A stretch of DNA of 64,000 nucleotides, from positions 3,658,001 through 3,722,000 of the forward strand of contig NZ_CP117849.1 in the NCBI RefSeq assembly GCF_026151165.2. The letters are read 5' to 3'. Positions 52,839-62,001 of the stretch are shown piece by piece (position 1 is the first letter of the stretch; each line of letters begins with the position of its first letter). Under the pieces are notes generated by a model. It was given only the letters and a program-made list of their open reading frames with translations. It searched no databases and was not told the DNA's origin. Position numbers and translations under genes: made by a program. Source of the DNA: Cryobacterium sp. SO2. GTDB taxonomy: Bacteria > Actinomycetota > Actinomycetes > Actinomycetales > Microbacteriaceae.

Positions 52839-54104
52839 ATGACCACGCCCCGCCGACCCGCCTCTCCATCGGATGCGACCGCGCGCCTGCAGCGCAAGGT
52901 CGTGCGGGTGCTCATCCTCGGCCAGATCCTCGGCGGCATCGGCATGGGCGCCACGCTCTCGCTCGGCGCGCTGCTCGCGGCCCAGCTCTCCGGTTCGAAC
53001 GCCTGGTCGGGCATGGCCGCCACCATGAGCACCCTGGGCGCCGCGCTCGTGGCCGTGCCGCTGGCCCGTCTCGCCCAGGCCAACGGACGCCGCCGGTCGC
53101 TCGCCACTGGCGCGGGCATCGCCGGGGTCGGCGCCATCCTGGCGATCATGTCGGTCGCCATCGACACCTTCCCGCTGCTGCTCCTCAGCCTCATGCTGCT
53201 GGGGGCAGGCTCGGCCACCAACCTGCAGGCCCGGTTCGCCGCGACCGACCTGGCCGGCCCCACCACCCGGGCCCGGGATCTCTCGATCGTGGTGTGGTCC
53301 ACCACCATCGGCGCCGTGCTCGGGCCCAACCTGTTCGGCCCCGGCGAGGTCGTCGGCGCGCAGCTCGGCCTGCCGCCGCTCACCGGGGCGTTCGCCTTCT
53401 CCCTGGCCGCGCAGGTCGGCGCCGCCTTGGTTTACACGATCGGGCTGCGGCCCGACCCGCTGCTCACCGCGCTGTCGGTACGCGACGCGCGGCCGGCATC
53501 CACCCGGCAGCACGGCGGGCTGGCCATCGTGCGGGTCAACCCGCTCGCCCGTTACGCCGTCGCGGTCATCGCCCTCAGCCACGCCACCATGGTCGCGCTC
53601 ATGTCGATGGCGCCGGTACACCTCTCCGAGCACGGCGCATCGCTCACCATCGTGGGCCTCACCATCAGCCTGCACGTGGCCGGCATGTACGCGCTGTCGC
53701 CGGTGTTCGGCGCCCTGGCCGACAGGGTGGGGCGGATGCCGGTGATCCTCACTGGCCAGGCGCTGCTGCTGGCCGCACTGGTGCTGTTCTGGCTTGCCGG
53801 CGAGAGCGCCACGGCCATGACGGTCGGGCTGATCCTGCTCGGGCTGGGCTGGTCGGCCTCCGTCGTGGCCGGCTCGGCGTTGATCGCCGAGGCCGTCGAC
53901 GTGCACGACAGGTCGGCCCTGCAGGGTTTCTCCGACCTGTCGATGAACGCCGCCGGCGCTCTCGGCGGGGCCCTGGCCGGCCCGGTCCTGTTGCTGGTGG
54001 GCTACTCGGGCCTCGGTCTCGCCGCGATGGCGCTGGTGGCCGTGGTCGTGGCCTGGACGCTGCTCCGCCGCCCACCGACCCGGGCCTCCGCCGCCCTCGG
54101 CTGA
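52839..54104 (+). CDS. MFS transporter (12 spans)
   Basis: 421 residues with twelve spans. Loop 2-3 LARLAQANGRRRSLATG and loop 8-9 GALADRVGRMPVILTG (motif A variants). Similar to small MFS proteins with unknown cargo. Preceded by TAGGCT (52796-52801). Converges on the CNNM gene with a 16-base gap. Confidence 0.9.
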   Translation: MTTPRRPASPSDATARLQRKVVRVLILGQILGGIGMGATLSLGALLAAQLSGSNAWSGMAATMSTLGAALVAVPLARLAQANGRRRSLATGAGIAGVGAILAIMSVAIDTFPLLLLSLMLLGAGSATNLQARFAATDLAGPTTRARDLSIVVWSTTIGAVLGPNLFGPGEVVGAQLGLPPLTGAFAFSLAAQVGAALVYTIGLRPDPLLTALSVRDARPASTRQHGGLAIVRVNPLARYAVAVIALSHATMVALMSMAPVHLSEHGASLTIVGLTISLHVAGMYALSPVFGALADRVGRMPVILTGQALLLAALVLFWLAGESATAMTVGLILLGLGWSASVVAGSALIAEAVDVHDRSALQGFSDLSMNAAGALGGALAGPVLLLVGYSGLGLAAMALVAVVVAWTLLRRPPTRASAALG

Positions 54105-54120
54105 GGCTGGTGCGGCCTCC

Positions 54121-55161
54121 CTACACGCTGGTGACGTCCTCCACCTCACCCACGAGCTCCTCGATGATGTCCTCGAGGAACAGCACCCCGGTGGCCACGC
54201 CGTTCGCATCGAACGAGCTGGCCACGTGCGACCCGGTGCGGCGCATGGCCGCGAGGGCGTCCTCGAGGTCGCTGTCGCGGAGCACGCTGGCGAGCTTGCG
54301 CACCCGCTTGGGCGGCACCGGTTGGGCGAAGGCCTCGGTGCCGGTGAGGTCCATGACGTCCTTGAGGTGCAGGTAGCCGGCGGGCGCCCCGGCCGCATCG
54401 GTGAGGATGTACCGGGAGAACCCGTGCGCGGCCACGGCCCGCTGCAGGTCGGCCGGCGACGCATGCACCGGCAGGAATACGATTCCCGCCAGCGGCACCT
54501 CCACGTCGGACACCCGCTTGGTGGTGAACTCGAATGCCGCCGACAGCGTGCCGGAGGCATCCGCCAGCATGCCCTCGCGGGTGGACTGCCGCACGATGCC
54601 GGCCACCTCGTCGAGGGTGAACGCGCTCGTCGCCTCATCCTTGGGCGTCACCCGGAACAGCCGCAGCACGCTGTTCGCCAGCCAGTTCAGGCTCACGATC
54701 ACGGGCCGGAACACCCGGGCCACGAAGACCAGCGGCGGCGCGAGGATCAGCGCGGCGCGGTCGGGCACCGAGAACGAGATGTTCTTGGGCACCATCTCGC
54801 CCAGCACCACGTGCAGGAAGGTGACCAGGCCCAGCGCCACCGCGAAGGCGATCACGCTGATCGCCTCGGCCGAGAGCGCGGTGAGCCCGAGCGGGATCTC
54901 GAGCAGGTGGTGGATGGCCGGCTCGGACACGTTGAGGATCAGCAGCGAGCACACCGTGATGCCCAGCTGCGACGTGGCGAGCATGAGAGTGGCGTGCTCC
55001 ATGGCCCACAGCGTGGTCTTGGCGGCCTTGTTGCCCTGCGCGGCGAGAGGTTCGATCTGCGAGCGCCTGGCCGAGATCACGGCGAATTCAGCGCCGACGA
55101 AGAAGGCGTTGACCGCCAGCAGCACGACGAGCCAGAGCAGCCCGGGAAGATACTCACTCAT
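54121..55161 (-). CDS. CNNM/HlyC-type membrane protein with CBS pair, no CorC domain
   Basis: 346 residues. DUF21 domain with four spans at 1-180 (VNAFFVGAEFAVISARRSQI, ATSQLGITVCSLL, VVLGEMVPKN), then a CBS pair to about 340 (GVATGVLFLEDIIEELVGEVED). It lacks the C-terminal CorC_HlyC module of its neighbour. Such pairs affect Mg or Co efflux. ATG overlaps the neighbour stop by eight bases: an operon and probable heteromer. Confidence 0.92.
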   Translation of the reverse strand: MSEYLPGLLWLVVLLAVNAFFVGAEFAVISARRSQIEPLAAQGNKAAKTTLWAMEHATLMLATSQLGITVCSLLILNVSEPAIHHLLEIPLGLTALSAEAISVIAFAVALGLVTFLHVVLGEMVPKNISFSVPDRAALILAPPLVFVARVFRPVIVSLNWLANSVLRLFRVTPKDEATSAFTLDEVAGIVRQSTREGMLADASGTLSAAFEFTTKRVSDVEVPLAGIVFLPVHASPADLQRAVAAHGFSRYILTDAAGAPAGYLHLKDVMDLTGTEAFAQPVPPKRVRKLASVLRDSDLEDALAAMRRTGSHVASSFDANGVATGVLFLEDIIEELVGEVEDVTSV

Positions 55162-56503
55162 GGGTCAGCCTCCCTTCGATGATGGACGTGACCGGGTCGA
55201 GGTCGGCCGCGGTGTTGGTGGGGGTGAGGCGGATGCGCGAGACGCGCGCGCCATCCATCCGCTCCACCCGCAGGGTGCCCACGTCGATGGGCACGGTGTC
55301 GCCCACCTCGGGGATGCGGTCGAGCCGGTCGGTGACGTAGCCCGCGACGGTCTCGTAGTCGCCGTCGTCCGGCACGGTGACGCCCGCGCGTTCGAGCAGT
55401 TCGTCTGGGCGCAGGCCGCCGTCGAACACGATCGAGCGGCCGGTGCGCACGATGCCGGTTTTGGCCCGGTCGTGTTCGTCTTCGAGTTCGCCGACGAGTT
55501 CCTCCACGAGGTCTTCCAGGGTCACGATGCCGGCGGTGCCGCCGTATTCGTCGGACACCACGGCGATCTGCAGGCCCTGCTGGCGCAGGGTACCGAGCAG
55601 CCTGTCGACGCCCATCGACTCCGGCACCCGCAGGGCGGGCAGCATCAGCTCGCCGGCGGTCACCAGCGTGCGCCGGCCGAGGTCCACGGCGAAGGCCTGC
55701 TTCACGTGCAGAACGCCCAGGATGTCGTCGGTGTCACGGCCGATCACGGGGAAGCGGGAGTAGCCGGTGGCGCTGGCCAGGGTCACGACGCTCTCGGCGG
55801 TGTCGCCGGCGCGCACCGACGCCATCTGCACCCGCGGGGTCATCACGTCGGCGGCCGAGTGATCGGAGAACCGCAGGGTGCGGTTGAGCATCTCAGCGTG
55901 GTCGGCGTCGAGCAGGCCTTCCAGCGCAGACCGGCGCACCAGGAAGCCGAGTTCCTCGGCGCTGCGGGCGCCGGAGAGCTCCTCCTTGGGCTCGATGCCG
56001 ACCAGCCGGATGAGGGCGTTGGCGGTGTTGTTGAACAGCAGGATCACGGGCTTGAAGACCGCGGTGAAGGCCGCCTGCAGCGGCACGACGACCTTGGCGG
56101 TGGCCAGGGGCACGGCGAGCGCGAAGTTCTTGGGCACGAGCTCGCCGATCACCATGGAGAACAGGGTGGCCAGCGCGATGCCGATCACCGCGCCCAACAC
56201 GGGCACGACGCCCTCGGCCAGGCCGAGGCCGAGCAACGGGCCGCGCAGCAGCGAGCTGATGGCCGGTTCGAAGGTGTAGCCGGTGAGCAGGGTCGTCAGC
56301 GTGATGCCCAGCTGGGCGCTGGACAGGTGCGTCGAGGTGATCCGCAGCGCCTTGATGGTGGGGCCGAGGCGTTTCTCACCGCGGGCCTGGCGAGCTTCGA
56401 GCTCATTGCGGTCGAGGGTGACGAGGGCGAACTCGGCGGCGACGAACACGCCGGTTCCGGCCGTCAGGATGAGCCCGAGGCCCACCATGATCCATTCGTT
56501 CAC
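55154..56503 (-). CDS. CNNM/CorC hemolysin-family membrane protein, full length
   Basis: 449 residues: DUF21 domain (1-200) with EFALVTLDRNELEARQARGE and MVIGELVPKNFALA, CBS pair (about 210-340, TPRVQMASV to LVEELVGELEDEHD), and a CorC_HlyC domain at the end (VPDDGDYETVAGYVTDRL, then RVERMDGARVSRIRL). Role: magnesium or cobalt homeostasis at the membrane. First gene of a two-gene operon. The GTG start at 56503 has no strong ribosome site. Confidence 0.93.
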   Translation of the reverse strand: MNEWIMVGLGLILTAGTGVFVAAEFALVTLDRNELEARQARGEKRLGPTIKALRITSTHLSSAQLGITLTTLLTGYTFEPAISSLLRGPLLGLGLAEGVVPVLGAVIGIALATLFSMVIGELVPKNFALAVPLATAKVVVPLQAAFTAVFKPVILLFNNTANALIRLVGIEPKEELSGARSAEELGFLVRRSALEGLLDADHAEMLNRTLRFSDHSAADVMTPRVQMASVRAGDTAESVVTLASATGYSRFPVIGRDTDDILGVLHVKQAFAVDLGRRTLVTAGELMLPALRVPESMGVDRLLGTLRQQGLQIAVVSDEYGGTAGIVTLEDLVEELVGELEDEHDRAKTGIVRTGRSIVFDGGLRPDELLERAGVTVPDDGDYETVAGYVTDRLDRIPEVGDTVPIDVGTLRVERMDGARVSRIRLTPTNTAADLDPVTSIIEGRLTHE

Positions 56504-56665
56504 GAGGTGGCTCCCTGTGCCCGGAAGTCGTGTGCCCGAAGAGCTTCGGGGCGGGCAGGGAGCAAGGGTTTATGCGTGGGAGGGTCATCCATAGTCCGAC
56601 GAGCCTACCGACCGATCCTGTACAAACCCACAGGATTCCGACCCGCAGAATTGTCTTGCCATTTA

Positions 56666-56686
56666 AAACCGAACGTTGTTAGGTTT
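56666..56686 (+). promoter_or_regulatory. Operator AAACC...AACGTT...GGTTT before the sugar isomerase operon
   Basis: AAACC (56666-56670) and GGTTT (56682-56686) form an inverted repeat around AACGTT (56672-56677), the style of LacI or ROK operators. Weak hexamers (TTGCCA 56656, TTAGGT 56679, spacer 17) overlap it. It lies 46 bases before the isomerase start. The rest of the 229-base gap shows nothing. Confidence 0.5.
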
Positions 56687-56732
56687 GTTGCGCGGATGAT
56701 TCCTGTTCGCCATCACTTCCAAAGGAGCAAGT

Positions 56733-57536
56733 ATGTCCAGCACACCCTCTGTCCAGCTCTATACGGTGCGGGACGCCATCTCCGCCGACCTCCAGGGCGC
56801 CGTTGCCCGGATCGCCGAGATCGGCTTCACCCAGGTCGAGCCCTACGCGTTCGTGGAGCGCGCCGACGAGTATCAGCGCGCGTTCGCGGCCGCCGGTGTG
56901 ACGGCGCCGTCCGGCCATGCCCCGGTCATCGACTCCGACGACCCGGCGCGCACCTTCGACGCCGCGGCCCAGCTGGGCATCGGCACCGTCATCGACCCGT
57001 TCATCCCGAGCGACCGTTGGCAGACAGCGGATGACGCCGCCCGTCTGGCCGAGCGGGTCAACGTTCTCCAGACGCTCGCGGCGGCGGCCGGCCTGGGGTT
57101 CGGTTACCACAACCACAATTGGGAGTTCGCGAACCACGTCGATGGCCGGCCCATCTACGAGCTGTTCATCGAGGCGCTGTCGCCCGAGGTCGCCCTCGAG
57201 GTCGACACCTACTGGTCCACCGTCGGCGGCACCGACACCCCCGCGCTGCTCCGCCGCCTCGGCGACCGGGTCAAATTCCTGCACATCAAGGACGGCCCGG
57301 TGCGCGGCGACATCGCCACGAGCCTGCCGAGCAGCGAGAGCGCCCTCACCGTGCCGGAGGCCCTCGCAGCGGCCTTCGCCAGCCAGCTGCCGGCCGGCAG
57401 CGGCGATGTCGGCGTCGCCGCCGTGCTCGCGGCCGCGCCGCACGCCCTGCGGGTTGTGGAGTTCGACGGCTACACGGGCGACGTCTTCGACGGCATCGCG
57501 GCCTCGTTCGCCTGGCTCGCGGAGAACGACAAATGA
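56733..57536 (+). CDS. Sugar phosphate isomerase/epimerase (xylose isomerase-like TIM barrel)
   Basis: 267 residues of the AP-endonuclease-2/IolE-like TIM barrel: VQLYTVRDAISADLQGAVARI start, YAFVERADEYQ, GFGYHNHNWEF (metal His), LEVDTYW and FLHIKDG. Isomerises or epimerises a keto- or inositol-type sugar. ATG with AAAGGAG. ATGA overlap with the dehydrogenase gene shows coupling. Confidence 0.92.
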   Translation: MSSTPSVQLYTVRDAISADLQGAVARIAEIGFTQVEPYAFVERADEYQRAFAAAGVTAPSGHAPVIDSDDPARTFDAAAQLGIGTVIDPFIPSDRWQTADDAARLAERVNVLQTLAAAAGLGFGYHNHNWEFANHVDGRPIYELFIEALSPEVALEVDTYWSTVGGTDTPALLRRLGDRVKFLHIKDGPVRGDIATSLPSSESALTVPEALAAAFASQLPAGSGDVGVAAVLAAAPHALRVVEFDGYTGDVFDGIAASFAWLAENDK

Positions 57537-58639
57537 GCCGCACCGGACGCGTGGGCGTCGGCGTCATCGGCGCCGGGGTCATCAGCGGCACCTACCTCGA
57601 GAACATGACGGTCTTCGCCGACCTCGACGTACTCTTCGTCGCGGACCTCGACCTCGAACGCGCCCAAGCGCAGGCCGAGGCCTACGGGGTGCCCGACCAC
57701 GGCTCGGTCGACGAGCTGCTGGCCAGGGACGACATCGAGATCGTCGTGAATCTCACCATCCCGGCCGTGCACACCGAGGTCGGGCGCCGCATCATCGCCG
57801 CCGGCAAGCACGTCTGGAGCGAGAAGCCCCTCGCCCTGGACCACGAGTCGGGCGCGGCGCTACTTGCTGCCGCCGAGGCCGCCGGGCTGCGGGTGGCATG
57901 CGCGCCGGACACCGTGCTCGGCGCGGGCATCCAGACCGCCATGCGCGCAATCAAACGCGGCGACATCGGTGAACCCCTCACGGCCACGACGATGTTCCAC
58001 GTTCCCGGCCCGGACGCCTGGCACCCCAACCCCGAGTTCCTCTTCGCGCTCGGCGCCGGTCCGCTTTTCGACATGGGGCCGTACTACATCACGACCCTCG
58101 TGCACGCCTTCGGCTCCGCCAGCCGGGTCGGCGCGGTGTCGTCGCAGTCCAGCGCGGTGCGCACCATCGGCAGCGGCCCCCGGGCCGGCACCGAATTCAG
58201 GGTCGAGGTGCCCACCCACCACGCCGCCGTCATCTCGTTCGAGGGCGGCCAGTCCGCGCAGTCCACGTTCAGCTTCCAGAACGCCCTGCCCCGGATGGGC
58301 TTCGTGGAGATCAGCGGCACCGAGGGCACCCTCGTGCTGCCCGACCCGAACACGTTCGAGGGCGACTCCACGCTGTGGCAGTTCGGCCACGACGCGCCGA
58401 CGGTTCTGCCGGCGGCCGGGTCCACCTACGGTCGCGGCTCCGGAGTGCTCGATCTGGCCCGCTCGATCCGGGCCGGTGTGCCCGAACGCGCCAGCGGTGC
58501 TGTGGCTGCGCACGTGCTCGATGTGCTGCTGGCCGTCTCCGACGCCGCCGCGACCGGCGAGGTGGTCACCGTGGCCTCGAGCATCCAGCAGCCCACGCCG
58601 CTGGCCGAAGACTGGGATCCGGCCGCGGCAACGCTGTAG
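57533..58639 (+). CDS. Gfo/Idh/MocA family NAD-dependent sugar dehydrogenase
   Basis: 368 residues. N-terminal Rossmann GVGVIGAGVISGTYLENM, then VSEKPLALD-type motif as VWSEKPLAL (Lys-Pro catalytic pair), and the substrate domain GPLFDMGPYYITTLVHAFG with the His-containing helix. Oxidises a sugar or inositol to a keto form; with the coupled isomerase it forms a short catabolic step. Substrate unknown. Confidence 0.93.
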   Translation: MSRTGRVGVGVIGAGVISGTYLENMTVFADLDVLFVADLDLERAQAQAEAYGVPDHGSVDELLARDDIEIVVNLTIPAVHTEVGRRIIAAGKHVWSEKPLALDHESGAALLAAAEAAGLRVACAPDTVLGAGIQTAMRAIKRGDIGEPLTATTMFHVPGPDAWHPNPEFLFALGAGPLFDMGPYYITTLVHAFGSASRVGAVSSQSSAVRTIGSGPRAGTEFRVEVPTHHAAVISFEGGQSAQSTFSFQNALPRMGFVEISGTEGTLVLPDPNTFEGDSTLWQFGHDAPTVLPAAGSTYGRGSGVLDLARSIRAGVPERASGAVAAHVLDVLLAVSDAAATGEVVTVASSIQQPTPLAEDWDPAAATL

Positions 58640-58664
58640 CCCTCCGCCCGGTATCAGTCCGGGC

Positions 58665-59276
58665 TCAGGCCGGAGAGCCGTCCGCCATGCTCGGCGGACG
58701 GCTCCCCGCGCGCGCCAGCGCGATCACGGCCTCGACGTGCGCCCCCATGTCGCGGGTCTCGTCGAACATCCACTGCACCTGCATGCCGTCGCTGACCGCC
58801 ATCAGAATCGACGCGAACACCTCCGGGTCGATCGACGTGTCGAGCCGGCCGGATGCCTGCATCCGGCTCAGCCCGGCCGCGATCGTCCTCCGCGAGTGCG
58901 CGTAGCGTTCCCGAAAGTAGTCGTGCGCCGGATGCTCCGGGTCGGTCGCCGCGGCGGCGGACAGGTTCGCGAACATCTGCACGAGCCCGGGCACTTCGGC
59001 GTTGTGGCGGATCAGTGCCGCGTAGGTGGCCGCCGGGTCCGGGTCCTCCGGATCCTTGGCCGCATCCATCTCATCGCGCGTGCGCAGGATGGCGACCCAG
59101 AGATCGTCCTTGGACTCGAAGTAGTGCAGCAGGCCCGCCGAGGTGAGACCGACGGCCTCGGCGATGTCCCGCACCGAGGTCTGGTGGAAGCCGCGGCGGG
59201 CGACGAGGGCGAGGGCGGCCTGCAGGATCTCGGCGCGTTTCGCCACGCCTTTCGGGTATCTGCCCAGGGTCGCCAT
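58665..59276 (-). CDS. TetR family transcriptional regulator
   Basis: 203 residues. Helix-turn-helix EILQAALALVARRGFHQ and DIAEAVGLTSAGLLHYFESKDDL. The C-terminal domain is typical of TetR with TetR_C_6-like ligand pocket. Leaderless: TAGCCT (59288-59283) is six bases before the ATG. It converges on the Gfo/Idh gene and may regulate that sugar operon or distant genes; no operator recognised. Confidence 0.88.
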   Translation of the reverse strand: MATLGRYPKGVAKRAEILQAALALVARRGFHQTSVRDIAEAVGLTSAGLLHYFESKDDLWVAILRTRDEMDAAKDPEDPDPAATYAALIRHNAEVPGLVQMFANLSAAAATDPEHPAHDYFRERYAHSRRTIAAGLSRMQASGRLDTSIDPEVFASILMAVSDGMQVQWMFDETRDMGAHVEAVIALARAGSRPPSMADGSPA

Positions 59277-59316
59277 GGTGCAAGGCTAGACCAGCGCTGC
59301 GGTCAGCGCGGCACGG

Positions 59317-59787
59317 TCAGTGCGGCGCGGCCGGCTCGGGTGTGGGGGCCGTGAGCGACGCCACGCACCGGGCCAGCAGCAGCCGCAGTTGCTCGCGCTC
59401 GCTCCCGTCCAGGTCCGACCGCATCCGGTCCTCTACGCCTCGCACCGCCGCGCTGGCCACGGCCAGTCGGCTGCGGCCCAGGTCGGTGAGCCGGGTGGGC
59501 AGCACCCGGCCCTCGGATGCCTGCTCCGGCCGGGTGACGAAGCCATCCCGCTCCAGCGCCTGCAGCAGCACGTTCATCGCTTGACGGGAGACGAAGGCCC
59601 CGCGAGCCAGCTCCGAGTTGGACAACCCCGGCCGCTGGGCGAGCAACTCCAGGCAGGAGTAGTGCGTGACGCTCATCTCCAGGGGTCGCAGCACGGCTTC
59701 CATGGCCGAACGCAGGGCGCTTGCGGCCTCCTTGAGCAGGTACCCGACCGACGTGTCCAGTTCGATTTGCGCATCACCGTCACTCAT
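59317..59787 (-). CDS. MarR family transcriptional regulator
   Basis: 156 residues. Winged helix LLAQRPGLSNSELARGAFVSRQAMNVLLQALERDGFVTRP (described by position 47-86). Divergent from a VOC protein gene with two matched operators; the usual arrangement for MarR resistance pairs. The ATG begins in the operator, with CAGAAT six bases upstream as a weak leaderless -10. Confidence 0.9.
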   Translation of the reverse strand: MSDGDAQIELDTSVGYLLKEAASALRSAMEAVLRPLEMSVTHYSCLELLAQRPGLSNSELARGAFVSRQAMNVLLQALERDGFVTRPEQASEGRVLPTRLTDLGRSRLAVASAAVRGVEDRMRSDLDGSEREQLRLLLARCVASLTAPTPEPAAPH

Positions 59788-59829
59788 GTCAACATTCTGA
59801 CATACTGGATCTATGTCAACTTACTGACA
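59787..59829. promoter_or_regulatory. Twin MarR operators TGTCA-N6-TGACA
   Basis: TGTCAACATTCTGACA (59787-59802) and TGTCAACTTACTGACA (59814-59829), 27 bases apart. Same arms, related centres. They cover the MarR start and the promoter of the VOC gene. Confidence 0.8.
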
Positions 59830-59848
59830 CGAACTAAGGAGAACCATC

Positions 59849-60214
59849 ATGACGACTTCCGGCCCCGGCTTCATCTCACTGCAGGTGCGCGACATCGAGG
59901 CCTCCGCGGCCTTCTACGAGCAGCACCTCGGCCTCACCCGGCAGGCAGGCCCTCCGCACGCCGTGGTCTTCGGCACCACGCCGGCCGCGTTCGCCGTGCG
60001 GTCGCCCCTCCCGGGCGTCGACCTCGATTCGGTCGGCCAGCTCGGCCTCGGCGTGGGCATCTGGCTGCATGCCCCGGACGCCCAGGACATCCACGACGCC
60101 CTGGTCGCCGCCGAAGTCCCCATCGTCTCGGCCCCCGTCGACGGCCCCTTCGGCCGCACCTTCACCTTCGCAGACCCCGACGGCTACCACATCACCCTCC
60201 ACACCCGCGCCTAA
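59849..60214 (+). CDS. VOC superfamily protein
   Basis: 121 residues. ISLQVRDIEASAAFYEQHLGL and FTFADPDGYHITLHTRA, a single VOC fold without the full Glx metal set. Controlled by the divergent MarR; MarR/VOC pairs usually answer toxic or oxidative small molecules. ATG with AAGGAG upstream. Confidence 0.9.
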   Translation: MTTSGPGFISLQVRDIEASAAFYEQHLGLTRQAGPPHAVVFGTTPAAFAVRSPLPGVDLDSVGQLGLGVGIWLHAPDAQDIHDALVAAEVPIVSAPVDGPFGRTFTFADPDGYHITLHTRA

Positions 60215-60244
60215 CCCGCCCTCCGACCCTCCCCTTCCCCCTTC

Positions 60245-60305
60245 CGCGAGCCGTGAGTTAAGCCCCAAAAATCTCGGGTTTTCGGGGCTTAACTCACGGC
60301 TCGCG
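60245..60305. terminator. Long palindrome with CGCGAGC ends (terminator-like)
   Basis: Left arm 60245-60266 begins CGCGAGCCGTGAGTTAAGCC and pairs perfectly over 22 bases with the right arm 60284-60305. The loop reads AAAAATCTCGGGTTTT plus one C, whose A and T runs can pair too. Same design as the element at 8385-8446. Confidence 0.9.
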
Positions 60306-60362
60306 AAGGCGGTGCGGCCCGCTAGTGTTGGCTCCACTCATGTGGAACTGAAAGGGTGCGCT

Positions 60363-60602
60363 GTGACTCAGTACCGGGCCGTGTTTGATGCCGAGATCTC
60401 CTTCTCCAATGACGGCGGCCTGCAGGCGCAGGGCTTCCGCGTGGATGTGCCGGGGCCAGACGTGACCGAGGACGAGATCGGCCGCCTCTTCGTCACCTCG
60501 CTGGACTTGCTGATGACGCAGACTGTCGCCCTCCGCAATGTGCGCATCATCGAGGAGGCGCACAAGGGCACCCGGGGCGGCCCGAGCGACCCCGGCCAGT
60601 AA
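60363..60602 (+). CDS. Small conserved-looking protein, function unknown
   Basis: 79 residues from GTG 60363 with AAAGGG upstream and TAGTGT (60323) as a possible -10. Sequence MTQYRAVFDAEISFSND, DVPGPDVTEDEIGRLFV and VRIIEEAHKGTRGG looks like a compact alpha/beta fold with an amphipathic helix; no transmembrane segment or signal. The end EEAHKG recalls small cyclase-like proteins. I do not recognise a family with certainty. The longer frame from 60069 crosses the VOC gene and is rejected. Confidence 0.7.
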   Translation: MTQYRAVFDAEISFSNDGGLQAQGFRVDVPGPDVTEDEIGRLFVTSLDLLMTQTVALRNVRIIEEAHKGTRGGPSDPGQ

Positions 60603-60621
60603 CAGCGGGAGTCAGGACGGT

Positions 60622-61773
60622 CTAGAGGCTCGTCGCGAGGGTGTCCATGGTGCGTTGGATGGCGATGGCCGCGGCGCCCTGCGCCCAGGAGATGAACCCG
60701 CTGGCGTCGAGGAGCACATCCACCTCGGCGGCCTCCGGGTCACGGTCGGCCGCGATCGCGGCATCCATCTCGGCGCGGACGATCTCCAGGAAACCCAGGC
60801 CCTCGCCGGCGAGCACCACGTGTTCGACCATGGCGAGGTTGGCGACGGCGGCGATGAGCCGGCCGAGGGCGGTTCCGGCCGCGCGCAGCACGGTGAGAGC
60901 CACAGGGTGGCCGGCCGCCGCCATGTCGAGCACGGCGGCGTAGCTCACCGGCTCGCCCAGGGCCACCTCCACCTGTGCCCGGATGCTGGGGATGGTGAGC
61001 ATCGCCGTGGAGCAGCCGCGGTGCCCCAGGAAGCAGAGCGGGCCGGTGGGGTCGAGCGGGAAGTGCCCGCCCAGGCCGAGACCGGCCTCGGAGGTACTGA
61101 CAACCTGGTCGTGCATGACGAGGCCATAGCCGACGCCCGCGCCGACGGTGAGCACCGCGAAATTGGAGAACCCGCGGCCGAGGCCGAACCAGTGCTCGGC
61201 CGCGGCGAGCGCCACGACGTCGTTCTCGACCATGACCGGCACATCCAGCTCGGCCTCAACGGCGGCCGCCAGCGGCACGCCGCGCCAGCCCAGGAACGGG
61301 GCGCGGTCGACGACGCGGTTGTCGGCGACCTGGCCGCCGACGCTGATGCCGATGGCCGAGAACTCCTGGTCATTGGCGAGCTCGCGGGCCAACTCCACGA
61401 TCACTGCGACAACATCCGCCAATTCGTGGCTCGGCAGCGGGCGTTCGGCGCGCCGGCCCTCGGTGGCTCGCAGGTCGGTGGTGACCGCCACGGCGGTGTC
61501 ACCGGTGAGCTTCACGCCCAGGAACTGGCGCGCCTCCGCCCGCACATCGAGCGGCTTGGCCGGGCGGCCCATGGCCCCGTCGAGCTGTTCGGTCACTTCC
61601 ACGAGCAGGCCGCCGTCGAGCAGTGGGCGGGCCAGCCGGGTGAGGGTGGCCAACGACAGACCCAGCCGCTGGGCGAGGACGCTGCGCAGGATGGGCCCGT
61701 GAATCAGGACCTCGCGCGCCAGCTCGCTGGACGGGGTGCGGTACCGGCGCTCGGCGGCCTCGAGGGATGACAT
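60622..61773 (-). CDS. ROK family transcriptional repressor
   Basis: 383 residues. N-terminal winged helix (VLAQRLGLSLATLTRLARPLLDGGLL), then the sugar-kinase-like ROK domain: ISVGGQVADN, VENDVVALAAAEHWFG, VGAGVGYGL and the zinc site region CFLGHRGC, where the common CxCGxxGC form is changed. Senses a sugar and represses; the evident target is the divergent alpha-galactosidase. Start ATG 61773 with no strong ribosome site. Confidence 0.93.
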   Translation of the reverse strand: MSSLEAAERRYRTPSSELAREVLIHGPILRSVLAQRLGLSLATLTRLARPLLDGGLLVEVTEQLDGAMGRPAKPLDVRAEARQFLGVKLTGDTAVAVTTDLRATEGRRAERPLPSHELADVVAVIVELARELANDQEFSAIGISVGGQVADNRVVDRAPFLGWRGVPLAAAVEAELDVPVMVENDVVALAAAEHWFGLGRGFSNFAVLTVGAGVGYGLVMHDQVVSTSEAGLGLGGHFPLDPTGPLCFLGHRGCSTAMLTIPSIRAQVEVALGEPVSYAAVLDMAAAGHPVALTVLRAAGTALGRLIAAVANLAMVEHVVLAGEGLGFLEIVRAEMDAAIAADRDPEAAEVDVLLDASGFISWAQGAAAIAIQRTMDTLATSL

Positions 61774-61892
61774 GGGCTGGGCAACTTTCTTCAGTCAGCG
61801 CCGACACTGTAACCGTCGAGCCGTCTGGCTGCCGGGTTCGATCAGGATACCGCTCGCCCGCGCTGCGCCGGGGAACGTCCGGATCAGACCCA

Positions 61893-61993
61893 GTTTATTG
61901 CATGATGGACTAAACGACTGGCGTATAGCGCGGATTTAGCGTGGCAAACTCGATATTCCCGGTGCTTGACAACCGAGTTCCTTGCAATATAGA
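61893..61993 (+). promoter_or_regulatory. Alpha-galactosidase promoter and ROK-type operator
   Basis: GTTTA (61893-61897) and TAAAC (61911-61915) form an inverted repeat with a CATG centre, a plausible ROK site. Downstream, TTGACA (61966-61971), 16 bases, TATAGA (61988-61993) is a near-consensus promoter whose +1 falls at or beside the galactosidase ATG. The rest of the 228-base gap shows no gene. Confidence 0.6.
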
Positions 61994-62001
61994 AATAAGA
62001 C

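Noticed and set aside
52734..54638. Extended reading frame joined to the DUF1622 protein
   Set aside because: Runs antisense through the MFS gene into a CNNM gene; only the last 129 residues show a known domain.
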